From Neoechinorhynchus agilis (Eukaryota; Acanthocephala): a DNA stretch of 64,000 bases. A program made the translations under genes and the position numbers. The stretch lies in the NCBI GenBank assembly GCA_051530055.1, contig CM121341.1:13702001-13766000 (forward strand), written 5' to 3'. Below are positions 45,776 to 56,821 of the stretch, piece after piece. Numbering within the stretch: the stretch's first letter is position 1; each line of letters begins with the position of its first letter. The notes below the pieces were generated by a model that did no database searches, had not been told where the DNA came from, and saw only the letters and a program-made list of their open reading frames with translations.

Positions 45776-47921
45776 TTAGTTAAATAACTTATATTGGGTG
45801 CAGAACAGAGGATGTTCATGCCGACCAGAATGACAGGCCTGGCAAGCGACATAATCATTGCACGAATTGCATCTAAATCCAACCATATTGATCATTTGTC
45901 CACACTCTCGACACGAAGGGAAATTGTTGACCGGAATTGTGACTGTCTCTGTCATGCATGAAAGAGGATCAGTAAAAGTATAGTCAGTGAATGTTGGAGG
46001 CGGCATTGGAGGAATCATTGGTGGTACTAAAAAGATTTGACGATTTTGATGGGAGAAGAAATGTTACTTGGAGGTTCAAACATGCAAGGACCAAATGGAG
46101 GAATTTCGAATCCAGGAGATATAAAACCTGAAAATCATTGTTCATTTCATCACACAACACCTATTACCTGGCAACATTCCAATTGGTGGACAGCAACAGT
46201 CAGTCCGGTAACAAACCATATTTCAGATATTTGAATAATCATTTAGAGAAGACCCAATGCAATTTTCAAATCTCTGACTGACATTCACTATTAATTCTGC
46301 TCTGCGATGGACTTGTAAAACCTGCCTGGTACCCTAAATTATTTTTAGTTTCGCCAATGTTCAATTAGGAAAATATACCATTGGGTGACGTTTGACAAAC
46401 TGTCGTAGCACAATTCCCGGAGAAACCTCCAGTAGTCGAAGAAAATTCATATTTTTTTTCGCTGGAGGATTGGTGTCCATATCCTGTAGACTGCGATGAA
46501 GGAGGGACAAATGCAGTCGATCCGCTTGATGGAGGAACATATCCAGATGAAAAAGGTGGCACCGTCAACGGAGGTTCATGTCCTCCCGATCCTAAATTAG
46601 ATGATAAAGGAGGTGGAGCGATTCCACTTGGTCCTGAAGATGGTGGCGGTCTATAGCTTCCTGTTCCCGGTGCAGGTGGAGTGAATCCACTTAGTCCTGA
46701 AGATAGTGGTGGTCTATAGTTTCCTGTCCCCGGTGGAGGTGGAGCAAATCCGCCTGGTCCTGAAGATGGTGACGGTCTATAGCTTCCTGTTCCCGGTGGA
46801 GGTGGAGTGAATCCGCTTGGTCCTGAAGATAGTGGTGGTCTATAGCTTCCTGTCCCCGGTGGAGTAGGAGCGAATCCGCTCGGTCCTGAAGATGGTGACG
46901 GTCTATAGCTTCCTGTCCCCGGTGGAGGTGGAGCAAATCCGCTTGGTCCTGAAGATGGTGGCGGTCTATAACTTCCTGCCCCCGGTGGAGGTGGAGCGAA
47001 TCCGCTCGGTCCTGAAGATGGTGGCGGTCTATAACTTCCTGCGCCTGGTGGAGGTGGAGTGAATCCGCTTGGTCCTGAAGATGGTGCTGGTCTATAACTT
47101 CCTGCCTCCGGTGGAGGTGGAGCGAATCCGCTCGGTCCTGAAGATGGTGGCGGTCTATAACTTCCTGCCTCCGGTGGAGGTGGAGCGAATCTGCTCGGTC
47201 CTGAAGATGGTGGCGGTCTATAACTTCCTACCCCCGGTGGAGGTGGAGCAAATCCGTTCGGTCCTGAAGATGGTGGTGGTCTATAACTTCCTGTCCCCGG
47301 TGGAGGTGGAGCGAATCCGCTCGGTCCTGAAGATGGTGGCGGTCTATAACTTCCTGCCCCCGGTGGAGGTGGAGGAAATCCACTAGGTCCCGAAGATGGC
47401 TGCGGTCTATAACTTCCTGTCCCTGGTGGAGGTGGAGGGAATCCGCTTGGTCCTGACGTTGGCGGTCCGTATCCTCCTATGATGGGTGCTTGAGGCAATG
47501 GAATAGTAGACGAGGATGTACCGCTTGGGGGACGAGATGGAGGTATTACAAAAGACCTCGCTTTTGAATTGTTTTCTGTAGATTCCTCATTAGTGTCAGG
47601 TCGACCAGAGCAAATCGGAAATTCTTTTCCGATTTCAATTTCAAATTTCCCTTCGGAATACATTTCAGACGACTTTCTGCATGGTTCGATAAAAATTTGA
47701 AGTTTTTTGGGCGCCATATGCTTCATGGCATTGACAAGCTCGAAATTCGACCCGATCATAACTCGCTCATTGCCGCATAACCAATACAAATCCTGACTTT
47801 GTCGAGAGTTGGAGAGACTCGTAGCTTCTAAGAGCACAGTAATAAACCCACTGTCCATATCGCGTATTTTCACATCCCGGTACGATCCATTTTGTGCCAC
47901 AGTTACTCTTACTACCTTCAT
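45776..47921 (-). CDS. PB1 / Pro-rich repeat / ZZ-finger protein (p62-like)
   Basis: Minus strand. The likely start is the ATG at 47921 (MKVVRVTVAQNG); an upstream in-frame ATG at 48041 would add 40 residues. Residues 1-80 resemble a PB1 domain (LYWLCGNERVMIGSNFELVNAMKH...KLQIFIEP). Then come about 13 copies of a 21-residue repeat (SGPSGFxPPPPGxGSYRPxPS), a Pro-rich tail and, through exons ending at 46168, 46127-46069 and 46027-45776 separated by 40- and 41-nt introns, a C-terminal ZZ-type finger (CRECGQMI...CNSCNDYVACQACHSGRHEH). Sequestosome-1 proteins have PB1 then ZZ; the long repeat between them and the absence of a visible UBA are unlike p62. The role is likely an adaptor that oligomerises through PB1; this is inference. 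Confidence 0.7.
46620..47455 (-). repeat. 63-bp coding tandem repeat, about 13 units
   Basis: In-frame 63-bp units encode SGPSGF(A/T/P)PPPPG(T/A)GSYRP(P/S)PS. Unit-to-unit changes are mostly at the same positions (A/T/P; T/A/V; P/S/L), pointing to recent unequal exchange or slippage. All units keep the frame. Confidence 0.9.
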
Positions 47922-48116
47922 CGTGATTTTCAAAGAACAAGTAAAAGTTAGGGTATTCGCATAAAAATTGGGGAACCACACACAGCATCTCATATAAACA
48001 CCCCATTGCACATCTCGTTGACTCATATTCATCGTATTCAAATGAGTAAGATAAAGGGTGTGAATTTGGGGTTTTGAGACTTTTTAACATCTCGCACCAA
48101 AATACAAGCTCAAAAG
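47922..48116. promoter_or_regulatory. Probable bidirectional promoter
   Basis: Only 195 bases separate the likely start of the PB1/ZZ gene (47921, minus) from that of the second ZZ gene (48117, plus). No core motif is obvious, but divergent transcription from a shared short region is the simplest reading. Confidence 0.45.
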
Positions 48117-48689
48117 ATGCAAAGAAACAACCGCTACGCAATCGACTCAAACGTGCCACAAGGACCATACAAGCCAACGCCACCGCCGATGTATCCTCCT
48201 CCACCATCAGTAGTAGGGTATTCAAATCAACTGCGACCGGCACAGATAAATCCATGGGATACAATTACAACCGAGCCAAGGACAAGTCATTTCCAGTTGT
48301 TCAACGTTCCCGACGATTCCAACGCATCAGAAGTATTCGATCCATCAACAACTAACGAAACCATTGACAGAGCTTATAATACGTGGTCGTACGAATGCAA
48401 CGGATGTAAGACAATGATCAAAGGAATAAGGTACAATTGCTTGGTATGCGTGGATTTCGATCTTTGTGGGAACTGCAACTCCGCTGGAGTACACTCGCAC
48501 CACAATATGGTCAAGATAGTCAACCCTAATGAAACAAGACCTTTCGTTTTCCCGTGGACAAAAGTGGCGGCAAGGATGGATAAGTCCAACAATAATGATT
48601 ACCCGTCTAAACGTCATTCGAAACGGGCGAGTGTCAAAAGAGACACCATATTCGATCAGTGCTATGATGGAAGCTGCAATGACTATTGA
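48117..48689 (+). CDS. ZZ-type zinc finger protein
   Basis: 190 residues from the ATG at 48117. The N-terminus is Pro/Tyr-rich (PYKPTPPPMYPPPPS). Residues ~93-140 form a well-preserved ZZ finger: YECNGCKTMIKGIRYNCLVC, then DFDLCGNCNSAGVHSHHNM, with the Cys-x2-Cys pairs and final His pair. This segment is closest in style to the ZZ of sequestosome-1/Ref(2)P and NBR1. The C-terminal ~50 residues are basic. No PB1 or UBA is seen. Divergent from the PB1/ZZ gene; the two may descend from one p62-like gene or act together. The frame is complete as a single exon. Confidence 0.75.
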   Translation: MQRNNRYAIDSNVPQGPYKPTPPPMYPPPPSVVGYSNQLRPAQINPWDTITTEPRTSHFQLFNVPDDSNASEVFDPSTTNETIDRAYNTWSYECNGCKTMIKGIRYNCLVCVDFDLCGNCNSAGVHSHHNMVKIVNPNETRPFVFPWTKVAARMDKSNNNDYPSKRHSKRASVKRDTIFDQCYDGSCNDY

Positions 48690-49324
48690 GAAAAGAGAAA
48701 TATTTTCCTGTAATAGCATTTATGACACTTTTACAAACCTGTAAAAGGTTTGCATTTTATTTGTTTTTAAATGTCTAAAGTGTCATTGTGAAGTTAAACA
48801 TTGTTAAAAACTGTTTGCTTTTAATATTGTGAAATACTGCTTGATTTTACAGCCACATGATTCATTAAGTTTTGTTTTCGAAAATGGACACCTGGGAGAG
48901 TACTGTTGTGAGGATAAAGAAAAATCTTTATTCTCATACTTTCACCGCCTTGTGGCTTCCTTAGGATTTGTTTAAGTGCTGTAGAATAAAACATTTTACC
49001 ACTTCCCGAGTAAGCCGGCAAAATTGTTTCTTTTTATTTATCCTCGCCATTTCGCCCAAGTGTCCATTTAAAAAAACTGACCAATTGCCCAAAAGATCAA
49101 TGAAATCCTTTGCATTAATCGAAGCATGTCGTAATTAACGTAGGATCCGATCAAATAATACAGATTGATAAGAAAGATTGCTTGGGTGCAAAAAACGATC
49201 AATGTTTACAAATTGAAAATTATTCAGGAACATTATTGCAAAATGGCCGTTCGTTTTTAAAGGATTTTCCATCAGTTATCCAACTTTTTTTTAAACATAA
49301 TATATATTTAACAATTCAAACAAT
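48690..49324. other. Intergenic, nothing recognised
   Basis: AT-rich spacer between the ZZ gene and the LINE 3' end. A near-palindrome cctgtaaaaggtttgc sits just after the ZZ stop. No RNA gene or coding frame. Confidence 0.35.
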
Positions 49325-52030
49325 GTGTTTGAAGCACACTCACCACCTCCCGCCAAATTCCAGCTTTTGTCCTTCCTCGACCGTCGCCATCACGCTGGCA
49401 GCATTGCCTCGTTGTACTGCCAGCGAGATATTTTGTCGAAGGAATACACCTGCTCTTGAGTCTCCGGTTGCCTCTCTCAATTTCTTCGAGACATCCTGGA
49501 GCAGAGAGAGAGAGTGCCGAGCTGCCGAGCGCTCCATACGTCTCTACCCCAAAGGGGACAAAATAGTGAGCCCTCGATAACTGAATATATTTCCGTATTT
49601 TCCTCCCTTCCGCTGCACTGGCGGCACCACCGGCGATTTCAAGGGAGTGGCGGATGTTGCTGGCTGCGAGGGTGTCCACACACGTGGCGTCCCAGAGAAG
49701 GCATTTGCCCTCCCGTCACGGGAAGACCGAAATTCCATCGGGCCTACGGCCGTCTAGTCGACAAAGGTGGGCGGGTTCCAGGATGTTCGGGAAGTTCGCC
49801 GTTCTCAACGCCCGAGAAATTGCGTTATCGATTTCAGAATGGTGTGAGAACCTTCCTCCTGACCTTCTGCAGACGAGACCGTGTCGCCCGAAAGCATCAA
49901 CTAAAGACTCCCCTCAAACGATCCAAGAAAGGCCGGCAAAGCAAGGTCCACTAGTGGCCGAATCCCCAATCCCCCAGATGACACAGGCAAAGAAGCTTGT
50001 CGCCACGTCTCATCTGAGAGCTGGACATTTAAAATACGTTCGAGACAAGCCCTCACCTTGCCGTCGAGCTTAGCCAATCCTTCCTTATGTTTGAAAAATG
50101 TTGCTGTGCGAACCTTGAACAATAATTTGGGGATGAAGAGCGCGTTCTTTATGAGAAACAAGGCTTCATGAGCCGAAAGAGCGCCCGATCTCATCTTCCA
50201 CATTTGAATCGAAGACGCAACTGCCCAGGAGGCTGAGTTGCTCCCGAGTCACGAGTTTCAGACCTGGAGCTACGGCCTCGAACCCAGCCATTAGTTCTTT
50301 GACTTTGGCGGCGTCTCCAATATTCAATACAAGGAGCTCACATTTTCCGGCATTGAGCTCAATGCCCATCTTCGAGGCCTCCCTAATCAACGTCTCCAAA
50401 TCGTGTAGTACAACGGAGGGATCACCTCCGAGCGTTGCGTCATCCAAGTACCAAGCGTTGAAGCTGGATTGGATTTACTGTTAGGGAGAATGCGATTGGA
50501 CCGAGGGGATCTCCTTGCTGCACTCCTATTTCGGACCAAACGAGGTGGTCTTCGAAAACCAAAGGAGTCGCCGTCCCGTAGGCATTGAGAAAATACTTGA
50601 AGGCTTCCGGGGCATTATCCCTAATTGAGCGGAACTTGGTTTCTCTATTGAGAGAGTTAAAGGCGTTCCGAAAATCACACTTAAGAATCACGCACGGCTC
50701 TGAGCTTCTCGTAGCAAAGTTTCGGAGCGAGTGGACAATAGCGTCCGCCCCGCAGGATGTGCAGCAGCCCAGTTGGACTGGACGAAGTTACTGTCCGGTT
50801 TTCTCTGTAATACGTTTGCAAAGAATTTTTCCTGCGAGTCGGTGTATCGTCGAAGATACGGCGATGGGACGGATCCCACCTTCTTTTTTTGTGAGCACAC
50901 ACAATGAGGCTCCGAAAAATAGGTCCTTTGCAACGGGGTTCAGGTCCTCTCCAGTCAGGCGGTCAACTTCGAGAAAGCGCACTTCCTAGAGAGAGAGCTG
51001 CTTCACCAGTTGAAAAGGACATCATGTCCTTTAGGTGCTGAGGCCTTAGTCCGTCAAGCCCGTGACCCGAGCCATTTGCAAAAGATGAGATGGCCTTTTG
51101 TAACTCTGAAATTTCAGTGGGCGTCCTGTCTTGTATGGGAGGAGATGGAATTTCAAAACTTCCGCTACTACATGGGTGCTTCGACCGGAGTATTTGTAGC
51201 GTCTCGCTGTCTCCTTTTGCGAAACTGTCGGAGGATGACAATAACCGAACAGCCCCCCGAACATCTCCGTCCGCAAGCTTCGAAGAGACACGTTCAGTCA
51301 GTGATCGCTTTGAAAAACGGCAGCGAAACTCTTCCTTCGTGCGTCCCTTACGAACCTCGCGGAGATTCCTTTCAAAATCGTTAAATATTTGTTCAAAGGA
51401 GGCTAACCTTTCCTTGATTGTTGATATCAAAGATACCCCAGAATCACCGCGAAAGCGAAGAGCCGTGTCCATGATGGCGCACAGTTCGTTTGAAGGCAAT
51501 CGTTGACCAATCCCGTAAATGCTTTGGCGACCAGATATCGCGCGCCTTTAGGGATCCGTTTGAGGACGTTCCTGGGCAGAAGCCGCACGATATCATGTAT
51601 CGAAATAAAATCAGTGGTGATCTGAGGGGTCTAGGGCACGAAAGGTTCGGTTAATTGTGGTGGAGAACCAGACCCACTATAGCGGAGATCCCGGGGACCG
51701 TGGACAAACAAAACCCCCAGATTGGTTAATTTAAAAGACCTACCGCAAACCAGACACAAACCAATAGAGACGCGTGGGAGCCCGGTAGCGTTGGTCTTCT
51801 CAGGTTGATCATGATCGATGAGTGGCGCGGTCAAATTATCTGCGTCCGCAGCGTCGATTGTAGGCGATTTGAACACATTGTGACGTAATTTGGAATTTCG
51901 CCAAAACCTATCCGATGCTGAGATCGTCCTGAGCCTTCTTGAAGGTATAGGGCTGGGAGGTGAATCTGATCCGTCGCTATATCCATCGTCTGATTTCCTC
52001 ATATTCGTTCCGTCAATTTCCATTGTTTCG
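49325..52030 (-). mobile_element. LINE with R2-like endonuclease, longest copy
   Basis: Minus strand, about 2.7 kb. The N-terminus at 52023 (MEIDGTNMRKSDDGYSDG) has a Cys-x2-Cys start of a finger (CLVCGRSFKLTN). 51499-50963 is a linker ending in SGHGLDGLRPQHLKDM. Then come IRPIAVSSTIHRLAGKI, ILKCDFRNAFNSLNRETKF, GVQQGDPLGPIAFSLTV and YLDDATLGGDPS (WYLDD in place of the FADD usual in R2), i.e. the reverse transcriptase core. The thumb GSCVFDSNVEDEIG, PVSSGGLGIRPLVDLA, the PDG/WDATC region and the C-terminal [18 protein letters not shown] follow. At least four frame changes break it. Clade assignment (R2-like, restriction-like endonuclease) rests on motif order and is tentative; other copies are at 3475, 20893, 22550, 31370 and 55070. 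Confidence 0.8.
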
Positions 52031-52839
52031 CAGGATTTCTGAGTTTTAGTCTATAATCCGCTGTTTGCAAGTTTTTTCAACTTTTGTTTGTTGAATGGCG
52101 ATTATCCATGGTGGGTCCCTTCCCTTTTTCACAATATTTCTTCTGCCTCGTCGGACTTCTTCAAGTTGCTTGTAAGTTTTTAAATATTCGAGTTCATCCA
52201 ACTCGACAATTGACGACCTGAACGTTACAAAACGTCCGATGAGGCCGAAGTCACAGCAGTTAAAGTTTCTTTTATTTCATTGATTCTCGTGTCAACTCCA
52301 GTAGGTTGGATGATAGCACGATTGACGATTCTTTTTAAAATGCAAAATTTTTTAAAGGCTAAAATAATTTTTAACGTCGAAGTAGTTAAAATAACCTAGA
52401 TCCAATTTTGCGCAATGATTTTATTCCGAAAGCTAATAGATTCTAATTTCCCTAAGTCCGTCCATCGGAAGATTGTACCCAATAAAATTAACGCTAAGAT
52501 AGGTGTCAAAGATAAATTTGTCCCGATTATCCGATCCATCATTTTATTATTTAAACGATTTGCGTTAAAGTCGATCGACATCAACATGATTTTCAGAGAT
52601 TTTCGTGTCCCTACGTTGATTCCACACGATTCAAGTTTCGGTGATCCAGAGCGGTGTTGTGAATGATTTAACTTGAATTCCCTACTAAAAGGCACATAAT
52701 GCGTTTTATTACGATAGAAAAATTAAGAATGATAGTAATAATAACACCTTTCTTTATTAATTAACAAAGAATGGGACCCATGTACTTTTGGGTTCTCATA
52801 AATATTCGAGTTCTGATATGTTCAATGAAAGCAGTTGTT
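52031..52839. other. AT-rich spacer, nothing firm
   Basis: No convincing gene. The string gtccgatgaggccgaagtc at about 52228-52250 resembles a degenerate hammerhead core but lacks the canonical CTGA. A frame at 52396-52695 (minus) looks random. Confidence 0.3.
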
Positions 52840-53085
52840 GATTTTGGAATGGATTACGGGTTCGGTCGGGGTGGGAAGATCCGGTTGGGAGATGCCCGTT
52901 TGGGTGGAGATTGGTGGTTATGGCTTGCAGGAGAGTTTGTGAGGTTGTACCTTTCCTCAGGTTAATTTCAGGTTATGATATCCGTAAAGATTGGGCAGTA
53001 TGGAAAAAGGAACGTAGGTGAAGGGGGTGCGAGATATAGGAGGATGAAACGAATCGAAGTTACGAATTGGGATACAGCTCTAGAA
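52840..53085 (-). repeat. C/T-rich dispersed repeat, second copy
   Basis: The reverse complement matches window positions 1-130 in several blocks and includes about 100 additional bases in the middle. Purine-rich on the plus strand. Probably a LINE remnant. Confidence 0.5.
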
Positions 53086-53965
53086 TCGATTTCAATCGTT
53101 GCTAAAAAATCTTGATTTGCTGTTTAAACTGTGTCGCAAATATACTTTTGCGCTCATTTTAATCTTTAAGTTCATGGAGCTGCATCGTTTGTACCCTGAT
53201 AGTAAATTTTAATACTGGCAACTATCTTCATGCCTTTCCCTTCTCGGGGTCGCACAAAAACTTGCACTCCTAAGACTTCACACATCCCTCGGCCCCGTTT
53301 CTCTCAACCGTCAGTCCACAGCCAATCAATCTTTCCATCGTTTTCTCGGCCTTCTGCGCCTCCTGGTCCCTTCGATTTCCATTTGCTTAACTTTTCGAAT
53401 AAATCCATTCGGCTCTTCACCTTTCACCATATCGCTCCATTTGATCCTCCGTTTCGCGGTAGCTTTCTTTGCGTCCCCCACGTTCGCTGAGCCCGGACCG
53501 CATTATTTGGGATAATGTTTTGCCTGGTCACCGCACACATCCACCTCATCATGTTCATTTCGGCCCTTCCTGCAGGCTGGTCTGATTGCCATCTTGAAGG
53601 CTCTATCTTTCAACACAACAGCCACTTTGCTTTCACACAAGATCCCAGTTAGGCTTTTCTACTTCATCCACCCGCTATTTATTCTCGATGAACTCTCGGC
53701 GGTGATATCGTTTTGCATCGACACTAGGGCCGAGGTACTTGAATTTGTCGAATTTCTGCAGCTGGGTCTCTTAAAGGGAATAGTAAATTTTAATACTGAA
53801 ACCTCAGTTATTACCAATTATGAAAAATGTGAATGCACTCCTCTTAAGCCTAAAATGCTCATAAAATTAAAGAATATTTTCAATCAGACAAATTGAGTAA
53901 CACGGAAGAATCGACCTACGTGTTTTCAGTACGCTCTTCTTCCGGCCTTTTTTAAAAAGTTGAAC
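53086..53965. other. Upstream of TFDP; C-rich possible transposon remnant
   Basis: 53230-53490 is an 86-codon Ser/Pro/Phe-rich frame (MPFPSRGRTKTCTPKTSHIP) in a C-rich patch whose composition is like the LINE ORF1 at 30208-31110, not like the host genes. I cannot match it firmly. 53594-53896 is a second short frame of unknown meaning. The TFDP promoter should lie in the last 100 bases. Confidence 0.3.
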
Positions 53966-56250
53966 ATGCGGAGCAGTCGAAATCCTTCGAACCGGCATTC
54001 AACAAATTTCGACAGTCCGGACGTTCCCAGGATTGTGTTACCTACTTTACGTCCTCGTCCGAATCCGATAAAACCTAAGATTGTGCATATTTGTACTCCA
54101 TCGGGTGACCGAATCAGTACTGCAAGTCTAGGACAACCTCCTGGAAATGCCCGATTTCGTAGTAGAAGATTGCTTGCCGAGGAGCAACAGACGGGCTTGG
54201 AAGTCCGCGAATCCGGACTCGTTTCATCCAATCAAATTAAACCAACTTCGAGTGCATATTCTCGGTTAGCCGGTCTTCAGGCTTCTGCGGTCTACAACCA
54301 ATACAGCACACAAGGTAGTCAGACTCAAAACCGAGATAAAACCCGCGGTCTTCGTCATTTCAGCATGAAGGTTTGCCAAAAAGTAAAAGAGAAAGTCGTT
54401 ACGACCTACAATGAAGTAGCTGACGAGATCGTCCAAGAGTATTGCGCGGAAATCGCCGCGGCTGCTGCTGTCACGGCTTCTCATGCTTCCGCTTGTTATC
54501 ATGGATCCAGGCGGAATCAACCGAATCTCTCTGCTGATGAACTCTTTTATGACCATAAAAACATCCGGCGTCGAGTTTACGATGCCATCAATGTGTTGTT
54601 AGCGATGCAAATGATCGCTAAGGAGCACAAAGTTATCCGGTGGAATGGGTATCCTTCCAATGCCGCCGAAGAGTGCAAGAAAATTTCGTCTCAGTTAGAA
54701 AAACTAAGACAGACGGAACGGCAAATGGGTGGTTAATTGCTGTAGAAATCCATTTGCCTCCGTGTAGATTGTTTTATAATCACAACAAATATTTTGTTAA
54801 CTTTCTTAGTTTTGTCACTTCGGGGATTCAAATTCACTAATTTAAGAACCGATATTTCGTCCTGAAGCAACAAACTTGCGAAATATCGGAATTGTCCGAC
54901 AAAACTAAGAAAAGGTCTCTTTTTCCCGTCGAAGATAATTATCCTATATGTTTTAAGTTGATATGTTCATTTTTGAGATCGAGTCGGAATAAGTGCAAGA
55001 AGAAGAATCACCAGTTTTTTGCGTCGATGTGAAAATTTCATTGAATAAAAAATCAAATCAACGCCGCTGTCATTCCCTTACGTTGGTTGCATTAGCTCGC
55101 TTGATTTTTAATATAGGTGGCTGAAGAAAGCTGCCACAAGAGGCCCTTTGCGATAATCCCATTACGCTCTCCAGCATCGTTAGTCTCCGGTTCAAAGGGG
55201 GCAAAGTTGAAAACTGCAGCTCTCGGTATTTCAGAAATTTCTTCTGCTCCGGTGCTGTCGCCATTGATCCTGGACCTTTCCTCGTAGCTCGCGTTCCATG
55301 AAAGGCATTTTCCTCGGGCCTAGGGAATGTTGTCCGATTCGCAAATATTGGTAGGTTCCAAGATATTTTGAATGCGGATCGAAGTACATGGAAACACTCT
55401 TTCATCTTAAGTAAATAAATTGTTCAATTCTAAAGTATTAGTGTTTATTGCGAGGAAAGGTAAAAAACATATAGCCAATATCTACAAAGTTTTCTTTTTT
55501 TATAATTCTTTTTCAATGTATATATGGCGAGAAAAAGATTCGCCAAGTTTAAACGAGCGCTACTCGAAAAAGTAGTGCGTTTGGGGCAACGTTCAGGATA
55601 TTACTTGGAAATCTTTCTAATCGCCTCTTACCCACCTCGTGGCTCTTCGCCGTCCTTCTGTCATAAACGCCATGATCGAAACTAAACGGAACTTTATAAA
55701 AAACATATTGATTTCGGTGGCATCAAGGAGTGAACTTCGTGAAAATAACGCTTCTAAATACACAGAAGTGACCGAAGTTGACGGAACGACTCTCCCCGTC
55801 ACTTGTATATTTTTTCCTAGTGGATCCCAAGTCAACTACATTGCAAACAATACTATCTTCCACTATACTTTCTACTCGACCAACAAAGCCGAAATATTTG
55901 GAGAATCTGAATTGATGTCCAAAATGGGACATGGAAACGCTTTCCGGGAAGGGAATGCAAGTGATGAACAGATCGAGCGATTGCATTCAATTCTGCCTCC
56001 TTTATTCCATGAGTACGCAACACAACTTGGAAAGACCGGTTCAGTGAGTCCTTGTGCCGATATATCGCATTTTCTCTCGGAATCGAACGATCAATTACCA
56101 CAAGAAGACAGTGTAGCGGATTCCGATTCGGATTATTCGGATCATGTTCATTTAACCAGATCAAAAGTTAGCGGATATCGTAAAATGTCTAAGAGAATGA
56201 GATGCGATGTGGAATGTGAACCAAAAGTCGAAAGGGAAAAGCCGGATTAA
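53966..56250 (+). CDS. TFDP1: E2F dimerisation partner (DP) transcription factor
   Basis: DP proteins pair with E2F to bind cell-cycle promoters in the nucleus. Exon 1 runs from the ATG at 53966 to about 54730. After a Ser/Arg/Pro-rich N-terminus (about 115 residues) comes the winged-helix DNA-binding domain: GLRHFSMKVCQKVKEKVVTT, YNEVADEIVQEY, NIRRRVYDAINVLLAMQMI and KVIRWNGYPSNAAEECK, the DP signature. 55650-56250 encodes the dimerisation/marked-box part: FIKNILISV..., LPVTCIFFPSGSQV, FHYTFYSTNKAEIFGESELM and MGHGNAFREGNASDEQ, ending in an acidic Asp/Ser stretch. The ~900-bp intron between holds a hairpin repeat and a LINE scrap. I could not place a clean 3' splice site before 55650. Identity is secure; the exon join is not. 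Confidence 0.88.
54805..54909. repeat. Nested inverted repeat in TFDP intron
   Basis: Outer arms cttagttttgtc (54805-54816) and gacaaaactaag (54898-54909) are perfect. Inner arms ccgatatttcg and cgaaatatcgg are also perfect. Related to 21470-21617. The inner arm carries the GACGAAATATCGG motif common to PLE-like ends in this window. Confidence 0.8.
55070..55400 (-). mobile_element. R2-like-endonuclease LINE, decayed C-terminal scrap
   Basis: On the minus strand frames give NILEPTNICES, then AAVFNFAPFEPETNDAGERN. These correspond to NILEPVNLCSDDG... and [19 protein letters not shown] of better copies. It lies in the TFDP intron and is highly diverged, so it is old. Confidence 0.5.
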
Positions 56251-56821
56251 GATCTTGAGTTTAGGATGCGAGTGCTTGAAGAATACACTGTCTTCTATGT
56301 GAATTAATTTCATATTTCGTTTAACGTTATGTTAAGGATCGATAAAAAATAGCGAGAATCTTAGCTTTTATGGGTGACGTAACGAGATACGTCTCAAAAA
56401 TCGAACTTAATTTAGCATCTCTAAAAACAGTGATTGATTGTGTCGGTGTAAAAAAATTCAATGCTAAAGATTATATGTTTATTCGGATGAATTTCCGTCA
56501 TTAAAAATTAATACATAGACAATTTTGTATCACTAACTGCAAGTTCGCAAATTATTTGCTTTGTGAAATTTTTGTCCGATAACTGAATTATTCATCTATC
56601 ACAAATCTTGATCAATTTTGACAAAAATATCACGGTAGTAATTTTTTTAATTTCCATTATCTCCTTCACGGTTGTTGTGACTATAAATAGGACTTACCGA
56701 TTAATAGCGATAACTATTACGATTGCGTTGTTGGTCGCGAATATTTAGAATCACATATATTTTTCAAATATCATCGATCACCTCCGCCTACTATAAAAAT
56801 TCATTGAGACACGTAACCAAT
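56251..56821. other. Intergenic between TFDP and next gene
   Basis: AT-rich, no gene seen. In-frame codons upstream of 56822 extend the next gene's frame back to 56723, but no ATG supports a start there. Confidence 0.35.

Noticed and set aside
46691-46936. Minus-strand His/Leu repeat frame (HLHRGQEAIDRHHLQD)
   Set aside because: Shifted reading of the same 63-bp repeat, with no start context and no link to the flanking domains.
47069-47386. Plus-strand 105-codon repetitive frame within the Pro-rich gene
   Set aside because: It is the antisense reading of the 63-bp repeat. A unit length divisible by three keeps shadow frames open; the minus frame has the PB1 and ZZ context.
52228-52250. Hammerhead ribozyme at gtccgatgaggccgaagtc
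   Set aside because: The invariant CTGA is changed to CCGA and no flanking stems are visible.
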